From Sediminibacter sp. Hel_I_10 (GTDB lineage: Bacteria > Bacteroidota > Bacteroidia > Flavobacteriales > Flavobacteriaceae): a DNA stretch of 64,000 bases. The translations under genes were made by a program, and so were the position numbers. Under the pieces are notes generated by a model. It saw nothing but the letters and a program-made list of their open reading frames with translations. It was not told the DNA's origin and ran no database searches. Position 1 is the stretch's first letter, and each line of letters begins with the position of its first letter. Positions 18,293 to 27,864 of the stretch are shown piece by piece. The DNA lies in assembly GCF_000688335.1 (NCBI RefSeq), contig NZ_JHZX01000001.1, forward strand, positions 620,001 to 684,000, given 5' to 3'.

Positions 18293-18693
18293 TAATTCCA
18301 GTTAAATACAATGACTTTTTCAATTTCTGGATGAAGGCTGTAATGTACAGGACAGGTATTTGCCGTTCTTTCTAAAATTGTTTTACTCTTAGCATCGGCC
18401 TCAAAAGGAAATGTCACTACAACTTCTATCTTAGAGATCCGCCTTGGATTACTAGCCATAGTTTTGGTCACCTCTGCGTTGGTGCCCGTCATGTCAAGAC
18501 CCAAATCTTGAGCTTTGATCCCCATTACGGTCAACATACAACTCGCTAAACCTGTAGCTACCGTATCTGTGGGTGAGAATGCTTCCCCTTTGCCGTTATT
18601 GTCTGTTGGTGCATCAGTCAAAAAACTGTTACCCGATTTCAAATGCGTGCTTTCGGTTCTTAGATTGCCGAGATAAGTTACTTTTGAGGTCAT
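18292..18693 (-). CDS. OsmC family peroxiredoxin-like protein
   Basis: The 133-residue protein has the OsmC/Ohr two-cysteine arrangement: C52 in LASCMLTVMG and C114 in ANTCPVHYSL. These reduce organic hydroperoxides in characterised members. It has no signal and should be cytoplasmic. It overlaps the LysM gene by 4 bases and the DUF922 gene by 1 base. A link to low-molecular-weight thiols such as bacillithiol (bshC lies at 26-27.6 kb) is possible but not shown by the sequence. Confidence 0.9.
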   Translation of the reverse strand: MTSKVTYLGNLRTESTHLKSGNSFLTDAPTDNNGKGEAFSPTDTVATGLASCMLTVMGIKAQDLGLDMTGTNAEVTKTMASNPRRISKIEVVVTFPFEADAKSKTILERTANTCPVHYSLHPEIEKVIVFNWN

Positions 18694-20603
18694 AATTTTG
18701 CTTCAATAATGGTCATATTATCATATTTCACGATATAAACCGCTTCATTATAATAGCCACCAAATGGTTTTTTACTATATCGAAATTTATTCTCTACATA
18801 TTCGGTCTCTAAGGTGTTGGGCGATGATTTGTAAAGGTTCTCTCCATAAGATAAACGCAATAACAGGTCAAACGTTAAGTCAAAACCTCTTACGCCATAT
18901 TTATTAGGACTCACATTATAAATCCTTCTATAAGCCCTTACAAAAGCATTGCTCGCCGTCGACACATCTGTAGTTCTATTTGGAGATGGATAATGAAATT
19001 TTAAATTAGACAAATGATAATTAGAAATTTCCTTTCCTTCAAATGCTTTGTTTTTATTGGTGGTCATTAAAATAATCTCATTATTATCAGTAGTCATACC
19101 ATTGATCATACTAATAACGTTTGAAGCAAAACCTTCATTTTTGGTTTCTAAAAACACAATGTTTCGACCTTTCCCAATCGCATTTAATAAATCTGTTTGA
19201 TAAATAAAATAAGCCTCTTGACCCTCCTTGTTTTTTCTAGAAAAGACCTGTTTCGCCTCTGGAAATTCGGTTTTCAAACGATCACTAATGGCTTTGTTTT
19301 TTGAATCTGAAACAATAATCATACGTCGAGATAATGAATCAGACTTTACGTAATTGATAATGGTCTGCTCTAATAGCTCATTAGAAGGAATGGTTTGAAA
19401 CACATTGCCATAGAGGTTTTTAGGCATGGTCAACGGGGACAACACCGGGATGCTATCCGTTTTTAAGGCCGAGGCCACAGCATCGAAATTTTCGGTTAAT
19501 AAAGGTCCGATGACAGCATCGTATCTCGTAAAATCATTTTCACGTAATATCTTTGAAATTTCCGAAGACTGGTTCTTAGTGTCAAACACTTTAAGATTGG
19601 TAGAAATACCAAGCTGTTTTGCAGAATCCAATGCCATAAGAACACCAGCATGAAAGTCTAGTGAGACTGAAAGAAATCCATCGGTTCTTATTGCTTTTTT
19701 TGTAGCCTCTATAGAGTCTACATCAATCTTATTGGTTTTAAAAGGCAACATCAAGGCGATGTTTTTAGGCTTTAAATTTTTAAGATTCTTGGTTAAATCG
19801 GTACTTGGCACATTATTGACCAACAAGGTCGTTCTCGCATCACCAGGTATTTTAATAACCATTCCCAGTTTTAAGCCGTCTACTTTAAGCTCTGGATTTA
19901 AGGCTTCAAGCTGCTCTTGAGTAACCCCTAATTTTCTATTGAGTGCCATATAACCTTCACTCTTTAAAACGGTATAATAGTTAAAGCTTTCTTCTACCAA
20001 TTTCTCTTTACTGGGTTCAATATTAGGTACGTTAAGTTGCTGACCTGGTTGCAAAACAGCATCCATATTTGGATTAAGCGCTTCTAATTCTGGTACCGTA
20101 ATTCCAAACTTATAAGCAACGCGCCACTTGCCTTCCTTAGGTTGAACTTTGTATTTTTTGATAGTATTTTCTAGAGAAACAACGCTTTCTACGGTCTTGT
20201 ACCTAGGAATTTCAATTTTGTCGCCTTTCCGAAGATTTTCAGAATACAAGCGTTTATTGTGTTTTTTAATTTCATCAATAGTGACATTATATTCTTTAGA
20301 TAGACTGTACAAAGTCTCTTTACGACTTACCCTGTGCTTCTTAAAACCAATCAATTCCTTAGTTTCCTCGGGCTCAACATCAACATCAATCTTACCTATT
20401 TTTGGAATGATCAAAACCGTATCTGGCTTTAATCCTTTTTTTGCATCTGGATTTAGTGCGTATAGATCAAAAGGAGTGACTTTATATTTCTTGGCAATAC
20501 TTTCAATAGTTTCCTCTTTTTTGACTTTATGAGTTCTATACTCTTGAGCAAAGGCCACAAAGCCAAAAAATAAAAGTACGATGATCGCTATAATTTTTTT
20601 CAT
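18690..20603 (-). CDS. LysM-repeat protein with periplasmic-binding-protein type 1 domain
   Basis: The 637-residue protein has a Sec signal (IIVLLFFGFVAFAQ), four LysM repeats (about residues 22-70, 78-130, 140-195 and 205-255) and a C-terminal type-1 periplasmic-binding-like domain (about 280-637). LysM modules bind peptidoglycan glycan chains, and the binding-protein fold resembles amino-acid ABC or LivJ-type receptors. In Flavobacteriia this architecture is common, and the binding domain resembles that of LpoA, an activator of penicillin-binding protein 1a. A role in cell-wall sensing or activation is therefore an inference. It leads a four-gene operon. Confidence 0.85.
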   Translation of the reverse strand: MKKIIAIIVLLFFGFVAFAQEYRTHKVKKEETIESIAKKYKVTPFDLYALNPDAKKGLKPDTVLIIPKIGKIDVDVEPEETKELIGFKKHRVSRKETLYSLSKEYNVTIDEIKKHNKRLYSENLRKGDKIEIPRYKTVESVVSLENTIKKYKVQPKEGKWRVAYKFGITVPELEALNPNMDAVLQPGQQLNVPNIEPSKEKLVEESFNYYTVLKSEGYMALNRKLGVTQEQLEALNPELKVDGLKLGMVIKIPGDARTTLLVNNVPSTDLTKNLKNLKPKNIALMLPFKTNKIDVDSIEATKKAIRTDGFLSVSLDFHAGVLMALDSAKQLGISTNLKVFDTKNQSSEISKILRENDFTRYDAVIGPLLTENFDAVASALKTDSIPVLSPLTMPKNLYGNVFQTIPSNELLEQTIINYVKSDSLSRRMIIVSDSKNKAISDRLKTEFPEAKQVFSRKNKEGQEAYFIYQTDLLNAIGKGRNIVFLETKNEGFASNVISMINGMTTDNNEIILMTTNKNKAFEGKEISNYHLSNLKFHYPSPNRTTDVSTASNAFVRAYRRIYNVSPNKYGVRGFDLTFDLLLRLSYGENLYKSSPNTLETEYVENKFRYSKKPFGGYYNEAVYIVKYDNMTIIEAKL

Positions 20604-20713
20604 TCAAAATATATTTTGATGTTTCCTTTTTTTTCGGAAACTCTATAATGTATTCATTTTATCAACTTAATGAAAATTGACTCCAATAAAACGTTGGTAT
20701 TGATACTTATTTT

Positions 20714-20756
20714 AGATAAAAAAGACTTCTCAAGTATTGAGAAGACTTTTTTATCT
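20714..20756. terminator. Long bidirectional terminator-like hairpin downstream of guaA
   Basis: Two 20-base arms (20714-20733 and 20737-20756) are inverted repeats with one mismatch and a 3-base loop. They end in A-tracts and T-tracts on the two sides, so the hairpin can terminate transcription in either direction. It lies about 58 bases beyond the guaA stop. Confidence 0.85.
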
Positions 20757-20814
20757 ATAACAAAATCATTTTCTTTAAGCCTAATGCACCACCGCGGTTG
20801 CTCATTTTATAAAA

Positions 20815-22350
20815 TTACTCCCACTCAATGGTTGCTGGCGGTTTTGAGCTAATGTCATATACTACTCTATTAACGCCTTTTACTCTATTTATTATCTCGT
20901 TAGATGTTTTTTGCAAAAACTCATAAGGTAAATTCACCCAATCTGCCGTCATTCCATCTGTACTTTCAACAGCTCTCAAAGCCACGCATTTTTCGTAGGT
21001 ACGCTCATCTCCCATAACACCAACACTATTCACTGGTAATAGGATGGCTCCTGCCTGCCAGACTTTATCGTAGAGGTTCCAAGATTTCAAATTATCAATA
21101 AAAACTGCATCTACTTCTTGTAAGATGCGTACTTTCTCGGCGGTAATGTCTCCTAAAATCCGGATTGCCAAACCTGGACCAGGGAATGGATGGCGTCCTA
21201 AAATTTCTGGATACATATCCATAGATGCACCCACCCTACGAACCTCATCCTTAAATAGGGATTTTAATGGCTCAACGATTTTCAGCTTCATAAAATCGGG
21301 CAATCCCCCAACATTATGATGACTCTTTATAGTTGCACTTGGACCACCTGTTGCCGATACACTTTCTATAACATCAGGATATATGGTACCTTGTGCTAAC
21401 CAAATGACATTATCAATATCATGCGCTTCATCATCAAAAACCTCAATAAAGGTTTTCCCAATGGCTTTACGTTTAAGTTCAGGATCACTTAAGTCTTTTA
21501 AGGCATCCAAAAAGCGTGCCGAAGCATCAACACCTTTTACATTGAGTCCCATACCTTCATATTGTTTTAAGACCTCTTGGTATTCATTTTTCCGAAGTAA
21601 ACCATTATTTACAAAAATACAATACAGGTTTTTCCCTATTGCTTTATGCAACAACATGGCTGATACTGAAGAGTCTACACCTCCCGAAAGACCGAGAACA
21701 ACTTTATCATCACCAATTTTTTGTTGTAGCTCTTCAACCGTCTCCTCTACGAAAGATTGTGGGGTCCAGTCTTGTTCTACTTTAGCAATATGCACCAAAA
21801 AGTTCTCCAAAAGTTGCTTCCCATCTGTAGAGTGATAGACTTCTGGATGAAATTGTATACCGTAAGTTTGCTCTCCTTCGATACTATAAGCTGCATTTTC
21901 GACATCTTTTGTACTAGCGATAAGCTTACAATTTTCAGGAAGTTTCTTAATGGTATCGCTGTGGCTCATCCAAACTTGGCTGCCGGCATCGATATGTTTA
22001 AAAAGCGGTTCTTCAACCATCACATAGGCCAAATTTGCGCGACCATATTCTCTTGTGCTGGATTCTGCTACCAATCCGCCCGAAAAGTGCGCCAAATACT
22101 GGGCACCATAGCATACTGCCAATAAAGGTTTCTTGCCTCTTATGTTTTCTAAATCTGGATGCAGTACCGCTTCTCCCCTTACGGAAATTGGACTTCCTGA
22201 AAGAATAACGGCTTTGAAACTATCTGAATCTTTTGGAATTTTATTGAATGGATGAATCTCACAATAGATGTTCAATTCTCTTACTCGGCGTGCAATAAGC
22301 TGGGTGTATTGCGAGCCAAAATCTAAAATAAGGACTTTGTTGTGTTGCAT
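20815..22350 (-). CDS. guaA: GMP synthase (glutamine-hydrolysing)
   Basis: The 511-residue enzyme has the glutamine amidotransferase domain with nucleophile C80 (LLAVCYGAQ) and FHPEVYHS, the ATP-pyrophosphatase loop LSGGVDSS, and the C-terminal dimerisation tail ending PPATIEWE. It converts XMP to GMP in purine synthesis. A TTG at 22356 extends the frame by two residues but lies in a TATTTTTG sequence that resembles a -7 box, so ATG 22350 is used. A long hairpin terminator follows. Confidence 0.98.
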   Translation of the reverse strand: MQHNKVLILDFGSQYTQLIARRVRELNIYCEIHPFNKIPKDSDSFKAVILSGSPISVRGEAVLHPDLENIRGKKPLLAVCYGAQYLAHFSGGLVAESSTREYGRANLAYVMVEEPLFKHIDAGSQVWMSHSDTIKKLPENCKLIASTKDVENAAYSIEGEQTYGIQFHPEVYHSTDGKQLLENFLVHIAKVEQDWTPQSFVEETVEELQQKIGDDKVVLGLSGGVDSSVSAMLLHKAIGKNLYCIFVNNGLLRKNEYQEVLKQYEGMGLNVKGVDASARFLDALKDLSDPELKRKAIGKTFIEVFDDEAHDIDNVIWLAQGTIYPDVIESVSATGGPSATIKSHHNVGGLPDFMKLKIVEPLKSLFKDEVRRVGASMDMYPEILGRHPFPGPGLAIRILGDITAEKVRILQEVDAVFIDNLKSWNLYDKVWQAGAILLPVNSVGVMGDERTYEKCVALRAVESTDGMTADWVNLPYEFLQKTSNEIINRVKGVNRVVYDISSKPPATIEWE

Positions 22351-22503
22351 GCACAAAAATAAGGATAGATTTTAGAACGGCGTTTTTAAGGCTTTAATTT
22401 TTTGTCAGAATTATTAACAGTTATCCCTTCCGCTTTAAAAGCTTAGTGATTATTCGTTTTAGTCTATTATGTCGAGATTAACTTTTTTCAAATGATGGTT
22501 CTG

Positions 22504-22537
22504 AAAAAAAAGACCAACTCAAATGAGTTGGTCTTTT
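22504..22537 (-). terminator. Terminator after the thrombospondin-3/LamG gene
   Basis: AAAAGACCAACTCA (22508-22521) and TGAGTTGGTCTTTT (22524-22537) form a perfect 14-bp inverted repeat with a 2-base spacer. The T-tract needed by the minus-strand transcript is provided by the A run at 22504-22511. Confidence 0.85.
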
Positions 22538-22563
22538 CAAAAGCTTATGGACTTGCTACAATA

Positions 22564-25533
22564 TTATTTGGTAGCCTTTATGAATTTATTATTAATGGTC
22601 TTACCATTAGCATGGATCAACAAGAAGTAAGCGCCATTAGAAAGGTTAGAGACATCTACATTAAATTCAGATGCTGCTTTAAGTGATCCTTTAATGAAAG
22701 TCTGCCCCATTAGAGATACAACCTCATAAGATGCAGCACCTCCAGCATAATTCTGAAGTTTCACGTTCAATATATCTCTTGCTGGTACAGGATACATCTT
22801 CACCTCAACATTAGCAAATGTTTGGTCGGTTGTGCTAAGCGCAGCAAACTCATTAAGGTTTGTTGCTGAGCCCTCTGTGATTTCCAATAGTGTACAACCT
22901 GGCAATGCCACAATCCCATCAAGATCAAAACCATCAGTTGAGACTGAGTTCCCCGGCGTAGTATCTAACAATTTCACATGTGTTATGTAAGATAGGTATA
23001 CTGACGCATTTGAAATGTCAAGACTAGAAGATTCATCTGTCATCACCGAGCCTATCATGAAAAAATTAATTCCATCCTGTGACACATACACATCGGCAGA
23101 TTCTGCATAAGAATCGAAATCCTGGGATCCGAATGTGGTCTCTACCACTTCTAGATCTGCTCCACTCTGGTTAAGAACAGCACCGTCAAACCCGATTGTA
23201 ATCTCACCACCGTATCCTAGAGATACAAAGTTAAACGAATCATCACCCTCTGGTTCACCCAAAGCTTTAGAAGGGTCTATACGCGTTGGATCAGTAATGG
23301 CTTGTCCATTCTTTTTAGGACCTGGCGTATAGCTATTTTCCACAACAAAAGCACCATAACAAAGATCGTTCTCGTCATTTGGCATGTTTTCACAACCATT
23401 TAATGCCTCAACACCATCCACGTCAAAACCATCTCCACTACCTGTAGTGATATCGGTTATTCGAACTTGAGTCACGTATACCACAGGAATTCCTTGAAGA
23501 TCAATAGCACCATCACGACAAATCTCGCCGGCATTGAACCAGGTCGTTCCATCTTGGGACACTTCTACCATGGCACGCTCATCATTAGCTCCTGAGCAAT
23601 TATCTCCAGAAAATGAAGTCTCGTAGATCATGATGTCATCGCCATCAGCATTGTAAACTGCTCCAGCAAATTGCAAGGTCAAATAACCGTTAATCCCTAA
23701 GGATACAAAACCTCCAGCAGCATTTGATCTGTCTGGCTCTCCTAAAGCCGTTGTAGCATCTCCTCTATTTGCTGCAACTGCATTACCGTTAGAATTCTGG
23801 CCTTGCTCAAAGGCAATCACCTCGGCAGCATAACAGCCATCTGGAGATACTACCTCATCACAGACGTCGCCAATTCCATTATTATTTGAATCTATTTGAT
23901 CTGGGTTAATTGTATTTGGACAATTATCTAAATTATCATCAACTCCGTCATTATCGTCGTCATCATCACAAGCATTACCTATTCCATCATTGTCGGAATC
24001 TCCTTGATTAATAGCGGTAATGAGTCCTTCCTCGCTATAATCAATCATTAAATTTGGTGTTGATGAAATTTCTTCAACAGTTCTAGGAATATTCCAAAAC
24101 CGAATATTGTCAATTTCACCATCAAAATAGTAACCAAACGGAGTGTCTGAGCAGGCGTCCTTACCCAGTTTTACTGTATAATCGTTATTGAGATTTGTAA
24201 TTTGGCAGTTTGCGGCCGCATCGACACCTCCGTCGACGATGAGCGTAATGTTACTACCTTCCCTTACGACTGCGATATGATGCCATTGATTATCATTAAT
24301 TGCCGCAACAGAATTTATACTGCAAAAATTTGTAAAATTGGTATCTTCTATAGCCTCATAATAAAAAGTTCCATTAGAAGCTAATCTAATATTCCAGAAA
24401 TTATCGCTATTACAGTCATCTCTCTTAGAAATTAATGCGGCTGGAAAACCTATTGGCATTTGATCTGTTTTTACTGAAAACTCAATTGTAAAATCCCCTA
24501 TTCCAAAATTCGTTTCTTCAATATTACCCAAATCAACGAAATCATTTTCCCCGCTAAAACTTAGACATTCATCTTGGTCGCCACAAACATCGCCTACTCC
24601 ATTACTATCAGCATCTGCCTGATCTGGGTTAGGGGTGTTCGGGCAGTTGTCTACTGCATTATCTACACCATCGTTATCGTCATCACCGTTTGGCGTGTCG
24701 TCGCAAACATCTCCAATTAAATCACCGTCGGTATCCGCTTGATCGGCGTTGGCAGTTTCGGGGCAATTGTCATCTTCGTCTGCGATGCCGTCACCGTCTG
24801 AGTCACTAATACAGTTATCAATAACTTTTCCAAAGTAAAAGAATGCAACACCTCCATTTAACTCACCATAATCAAAGCTAATTGAGGTATAACTACCGGG
24901 AAGTTTTACGATTACCCTTCCTTCGTTTGCAGTGATTGAATTCTCGCCAACCACATAAGTAACTGGTGTTCCGTTATTTATATCAGAATCTTTGGCTACA
25001 ACCTCTAAGGATGATATTAAACCGCCTGTAGCGTCTCCTTCATCACTAAAGAATGTCACCGTTCTTGGTTGCTGATATTTACCAACTGAATAAAGAAAGA
25101 ATGCAGGATCAATAACTGGTTCATCAAAAGTAATTGTTCGAGTAGCTTGTGAAGTATTACTCACATAGTTAGTACCAAATAAGTAATTAATCTCATCATT
25201 TGTAAATACAGAATTACCATTATTGTCAACTATTTCATCGCCCTCATTAATTATATTATTTTTATCGCCAGGGCTCAGTTCTGTAAAATTTAGACTTGTT
25301 GAGGATGTCACTGTAAATGGTACTCCATCTAATATACCGTAAGCCGTTGTATTTATTTGTGAATCTAGTTCTAATGGGTCTGATAAAATGATATCAGCTA
25401 CGCATTGTTCTAGGGATTGAGCAGAGGTCATGAAGCAACTAAAACTCAATATTCCAATCAATAATGGTCTTTTGAATTTTGAAATGTTGCTGATAAAACA
25501 ACAACATAAATTTATTGTGAATTTTGTAATCAT
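22564..25533 (-). CDS. Secreted thrombospondin type 3 / LamG protein with T9SS sorting domain
   Basis: The 989-residue protein has an N-terminal signal (cleavage near MTSAQ, residue about 39). Calcium-binding thrombospondin-3 repeats (DSDGDGIADEDDNCP type) appear around residues 240-320 and again after a central LamG-like domain (about 325-475). Two paralogous beta-rich modules of about 150 residues follow, each starting CY(A/G)A and containing ALGEP and DGFD(V/L)DG. The last 75 residues (YPVPARDILNVKL to IKATK) are a type A T9SS sorting domain, so it should be exported by type IX secretion and attached to the cell surface. Ligand unknown. Confidence 0.88.
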   Translation of the reverse strand: MITKFTINLCCCFISNISKFKRPLLIGILSFSCFMTSAQSLEQCVADIILSDPLELDSQINTTAYGILDGVPFTVTSSTSLNFTELSPGDKNNIINEGDEIVDNNGNSVFTNDEINYLFGTNYVSNTSQATRTITFDEPVIDPAFFLYSVGKYQQPRTVTFFSDEGDATGGLISSLEVVAKDSDINNGTPVTYVVGENSITANEGRVIVKLPGSYTSISFDYGELNGGVAFFYFGKVIDNCISDSDGDGIADEDDNCPETANADQADTDGDLIGDVCDDTPNGDDDNDGVDNAVDNCPNTPNPDQADADSNGVGDVCGDQDECLSFSGENDFVDLGNIEETNFGIGDFTIEFSVKTDQMPIGFPAALISKRDDCNSDNFWNIRLASNGTFYYEAIEDTNFTNFCSINSVAAINDNQWHHIAVVREGSNITLIVDGGVDAAANCQITNLNNDYTVKLGKDACSDTPFGYYFDGEIDNIRFWNIPRTVEEISSTPNLMIDYSEEGLITAINQGDSDNDGIGNACDDDDDNDGVDDNLDNCPNTINPDQIDSNNNGIGDVCDEVVSPDGCYAAEVIAFEQGQNSNGNAVAANRGDATTALGEPDRSNAAGGFVSLGINGYLTLQFAGAVYNADGDDIMIYETSFSGDNCSGANDERAMVEVSQDGTTWFNAGEICRDGAIDLQGIPVVYVTQVRITDITTGSGDGFDVDGVEALNGCENMPNDENDLCYGAFVVENSYTPGPKKNGQAITDPTRIDPSKALGEPEGDDSFNFVSLGYGGEITIGFDGAVLNQSGADLEVVETTFGSQDFDSYAESADVYVSQDGINFFMIGSVMTDESSSLDISNASVYLSYITHVKLLDTTPGNSVSTDGFDLDGIVALPGCTLLEITEGSATNLNEFAALSTTDQTFANVEVKMYPVPARDILNVKLQNYAGGAASYEVVSLMGQTFIKGSLKAASEFNVDVSNLSNGAYFLLIHANGKTINNKFIKATK

Positions 25534-25997
25534 AATAAGAAATTAAAAAAGCAGATACAGGCACCACCTATTCATCGATAGTTATTAACGCAATACACTG
25601 CAATAGCAAAGGTTATACATTAAAGCGCTCCATAACTAATATCTAACCACAAGCCGTTGATCACGCTAACTGCGGTCTTTATTTGTTACAAAACAGCAAC
25701 GCATTATGCTATTAATCAGTTGCAAATATGCTTTAGGGAGGTAACTCTGTTCAAATAACTAAACAATTTTAAAAAGGCAGGTATGATATTCGACGAAGCG
25801 TATATATTTCTAGCTAAAAAAAGATAAGCTGTTAAAAAAATCGATAAAAGGCATTCTTTATAAAACACTAATTACAAAGGAGTTGATACGATACTTTAAG
25901 AAGATTTTAAGAAAACATTTAACAGTTAGCTACTCGTACCACTAACTCCCTATTTATGCGCTTTTCTGTAATAATTTAAAAACAAAAGATTGAATTT
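25534..25997. other. Intergenic region without a recognised gene (464 bp)
   Basis: This gap lies between the bshC stop and the start of the thrombospondin-3/LamG gene, both on the minus strand, and should contain the latter's promoter. I found no exact TAnnTTTG on the minus strand at a convincing distance, no coding frame and no clear terminator hairpin. Confidence 0.6.
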
Positions 25998-27599
25998 TTA
26001 TACTTCAATAATAGAAAAACAACCTGCCAATGGATCTAATTTTTCCATGAGTTTCGGAAGCAAATGTTCACCATGTTCCAAATAGAATTCGGAGAAGTTC
26101 ATTTGCCGCTCTTGCAAACTTTCATTGGGAAACAGTGCGTTTTGAAGTTCTGTAACTCGAGCCAAGTAATCTTCAAGTTTACGTTTTTGTGCTTTTAACA
26201 GGCGTTGTTCCAAATGTTCCAAACCTTTGATTTGTTTGGTCTCTTGGGCGGCAACGGCGCCTTTAAACGATTTGTCGGTTTCTTCTGCTAAGGCATATAA
26301 GTCTTTGAACTGTTGTTCTAGATGCGCTTTTTGCTTCGAAAAATCAATATCCACTTCTGAGACCTGTTTGGTCACTTTTGTTCTTAACGCTGAAGTTTTT
26401 AAAAACAAATCTCCAATAGAGACGTCTAGCTTCTCTAATTTTTCTTGTTGCTTGGCGGTAATGAGCAAAGCGCTATTACGCAATAAAAGCATGGGGAATA
26501 CCACGTCATTAAACTCAAAGTTTGATTTGAGTTGCATCCAGTAAGCCAACTCACCACCACCTCCAATATAACAGAGGTTGGGTAAAATCACTTCTTGATA
26601 AAGCGGGCGCATGATGACATTAGGCGAAAATCGTTCTGGTTTGTCATTAAGATGTGCCGTCAACTCACTCTCGCTCCAAGAGATCGCTGAATTGAGTACT
26701 TGATAACTATCTTCAACTTTTACAATGCGCTCCCGCAAGCCATCCTTAATATAAAAAAGGTTGATTTCCCTTGGGTTGACTTGTATCTTATAATTGCCTT
26801 CTAAGGTATTGAGTTGTTCGTTGGCTTCGGAAACATTGTTAAAAGAAACCTGCTTTAATAGCTCTGCCTTTGTTTGCGGTAAAAACAAGCGCTTTAATTC
26901 GCCATCATTCCCATCTACAATAACCAAACCATAATCCTTAAAAAGCGCATTTACCAAATACTGCATCGCTTGGGTTAAATTGTCTTGCTCTAAATAGGCT
27001 TTTCGGAACAGCGTCTTTAGAGCTTCAGCGTTATCGGTAGTATTGAGTTGATTTCCAAAAACTTCAAAAACATCGTCCAATCCCTTCAGATCCAATGCTC
27101 CTACGGCACCAGAAGACTCTCGATTCCATTGTACTTTCTTTCCGTCGAAATTAAAGAAGTTAATCTCTTCAAAATCATGGTCTTCACTCGCCATCCAATA
27201 AACAGGAACAAAATCATAGTCGGCATATTCGGCCTTCAGTTGTTTGCAAAGATTGATGGTAGATACAATTTTATAGAAAAAGTACAGTGGCCCTGTAAAT
27301 AAATTAAGTTGGTGTCCCGAAGTAATGGTAAAGGTTTTGGCATCTCCCAATGCTTCGATATGCTCATTGGTGAGATGAGAACTCTCCAGATTTTGATACT
27401 GTCGTTTTAAAGCATCAACCAAAACGGTTCTTGACTCTGTTTGAAAAGCAGCAGACTTTTCTTCTATTTGAGCCTTAAAATTTTCTAAATGCGGAAAGCG
27501 GTGGTAAAATGGTTTTAATTCGCTCTTTTCATCTAGGTAATCACAAATTAATGAAGAAAAATAATTGGTGTCTTTAAAGGCGATACAGTCAGTTGGCAT
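25998..27599 (-). CDS. bshC: Bacillithiol biosynthesis cysteine-adding enzyme BshC
   Basis: The 533-residue protein matches BshC over its whole length. It has the nucleotide-binding-like core TITSGHQLNLFTGPLYFFYK, YWMASEDHDFEE, and a long coiled-coil segment near residues 380-490. BshC is the last enzyme of bacillithiol synthesis, joining cysteine to glucosaminyl-malate. The other genes (bshA, bshB) are not in this window, as is usual for the phylum, where they are scattered. The gene stands alone. Confidence 0.95.
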   Translation of the reverse strand: MPTDCIAFKDTNYFSSLICDYLDEKSELKPFYHRFPHLENFKAQIEEKSAAFQTESRTVLVDALKRQYQNLESSHLTNEHIEALGDAKTFTITSGHQLNLFTGPLYFFYKIVSTINLCKQLKAEYADYDFVPVYWMASEDHDFEEINFFNFDGKKVQWNRESSGAVGALDLKGLDDVFEVFGNQLNTTDNAEALKTLFRKAYLEQDNLTQAMQYLVNALFKDYGLVIVDGNDGELKRLFLPQTKAELLKQVSFNNVSEANEQLNTLEGNYKIQVNPREINLFYIKDGLRERIVKVEDSYQVLNSAISWSESELTAHLNDKPERFSPNVIMRPLYQEVILPNLCYIGGGGELAYWMQLKSNFEFNDVVFPMLLLRNSALLITAKQQEKLEKLDVSIGDLFLKTSALRTKVTKQVSEVDIDFSKQKAHLEQQFKDLYALAEETDKSFKGAVAAQETKQIKGLEHLEQRLLKAQKRKLEDYLARVTELQNALFPNESLQERQMNFSEFYLEHGEHLLPKLMEKLDPLAGCFSIIEV

Positions 27600-27864
27600 A
27601 ACAATTCGATTGAAAGGTAAAGATAAGGTGCTTGTTTTTTTGAAGTCCTAAATTTTAGTTAATTCAAAGTTCTGTGGCACTATTCAAAAAAGTTTACCAC
27701 AAATGCAAAAATAAGTATTTGTAATCATTCTAAGTATTCACGTTTTCTTAACACCTTAACCTTAGCATAAAGTTTATTTAATGCAACCGCTTTATTTAGG
27801 TAACACCATTAGCGCTTCGCTCATCTAATTTTGTAGCAAACTGATAAATCAAACAAAATCAAAC

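Noticed and set aside
20670-20852. 60-codon plus-strand frame between the LysM gene and guaA
   Set aside because: It is made largely of the long terminator hairpin and the antisense end of guaA.
21383-22125. Plus-strand frames opposite guaA
   Set aside because: Antisense shadows; guaA on the minus strand is unambiguous.
22354-22361. TATTTTTG as a guaA promoter -7 box
   Set aside because: It would place the transcription start at or inside the ATG at 22350, and no -33 TTG is present. It is mentioned only as a reason to avoid the TTG start.
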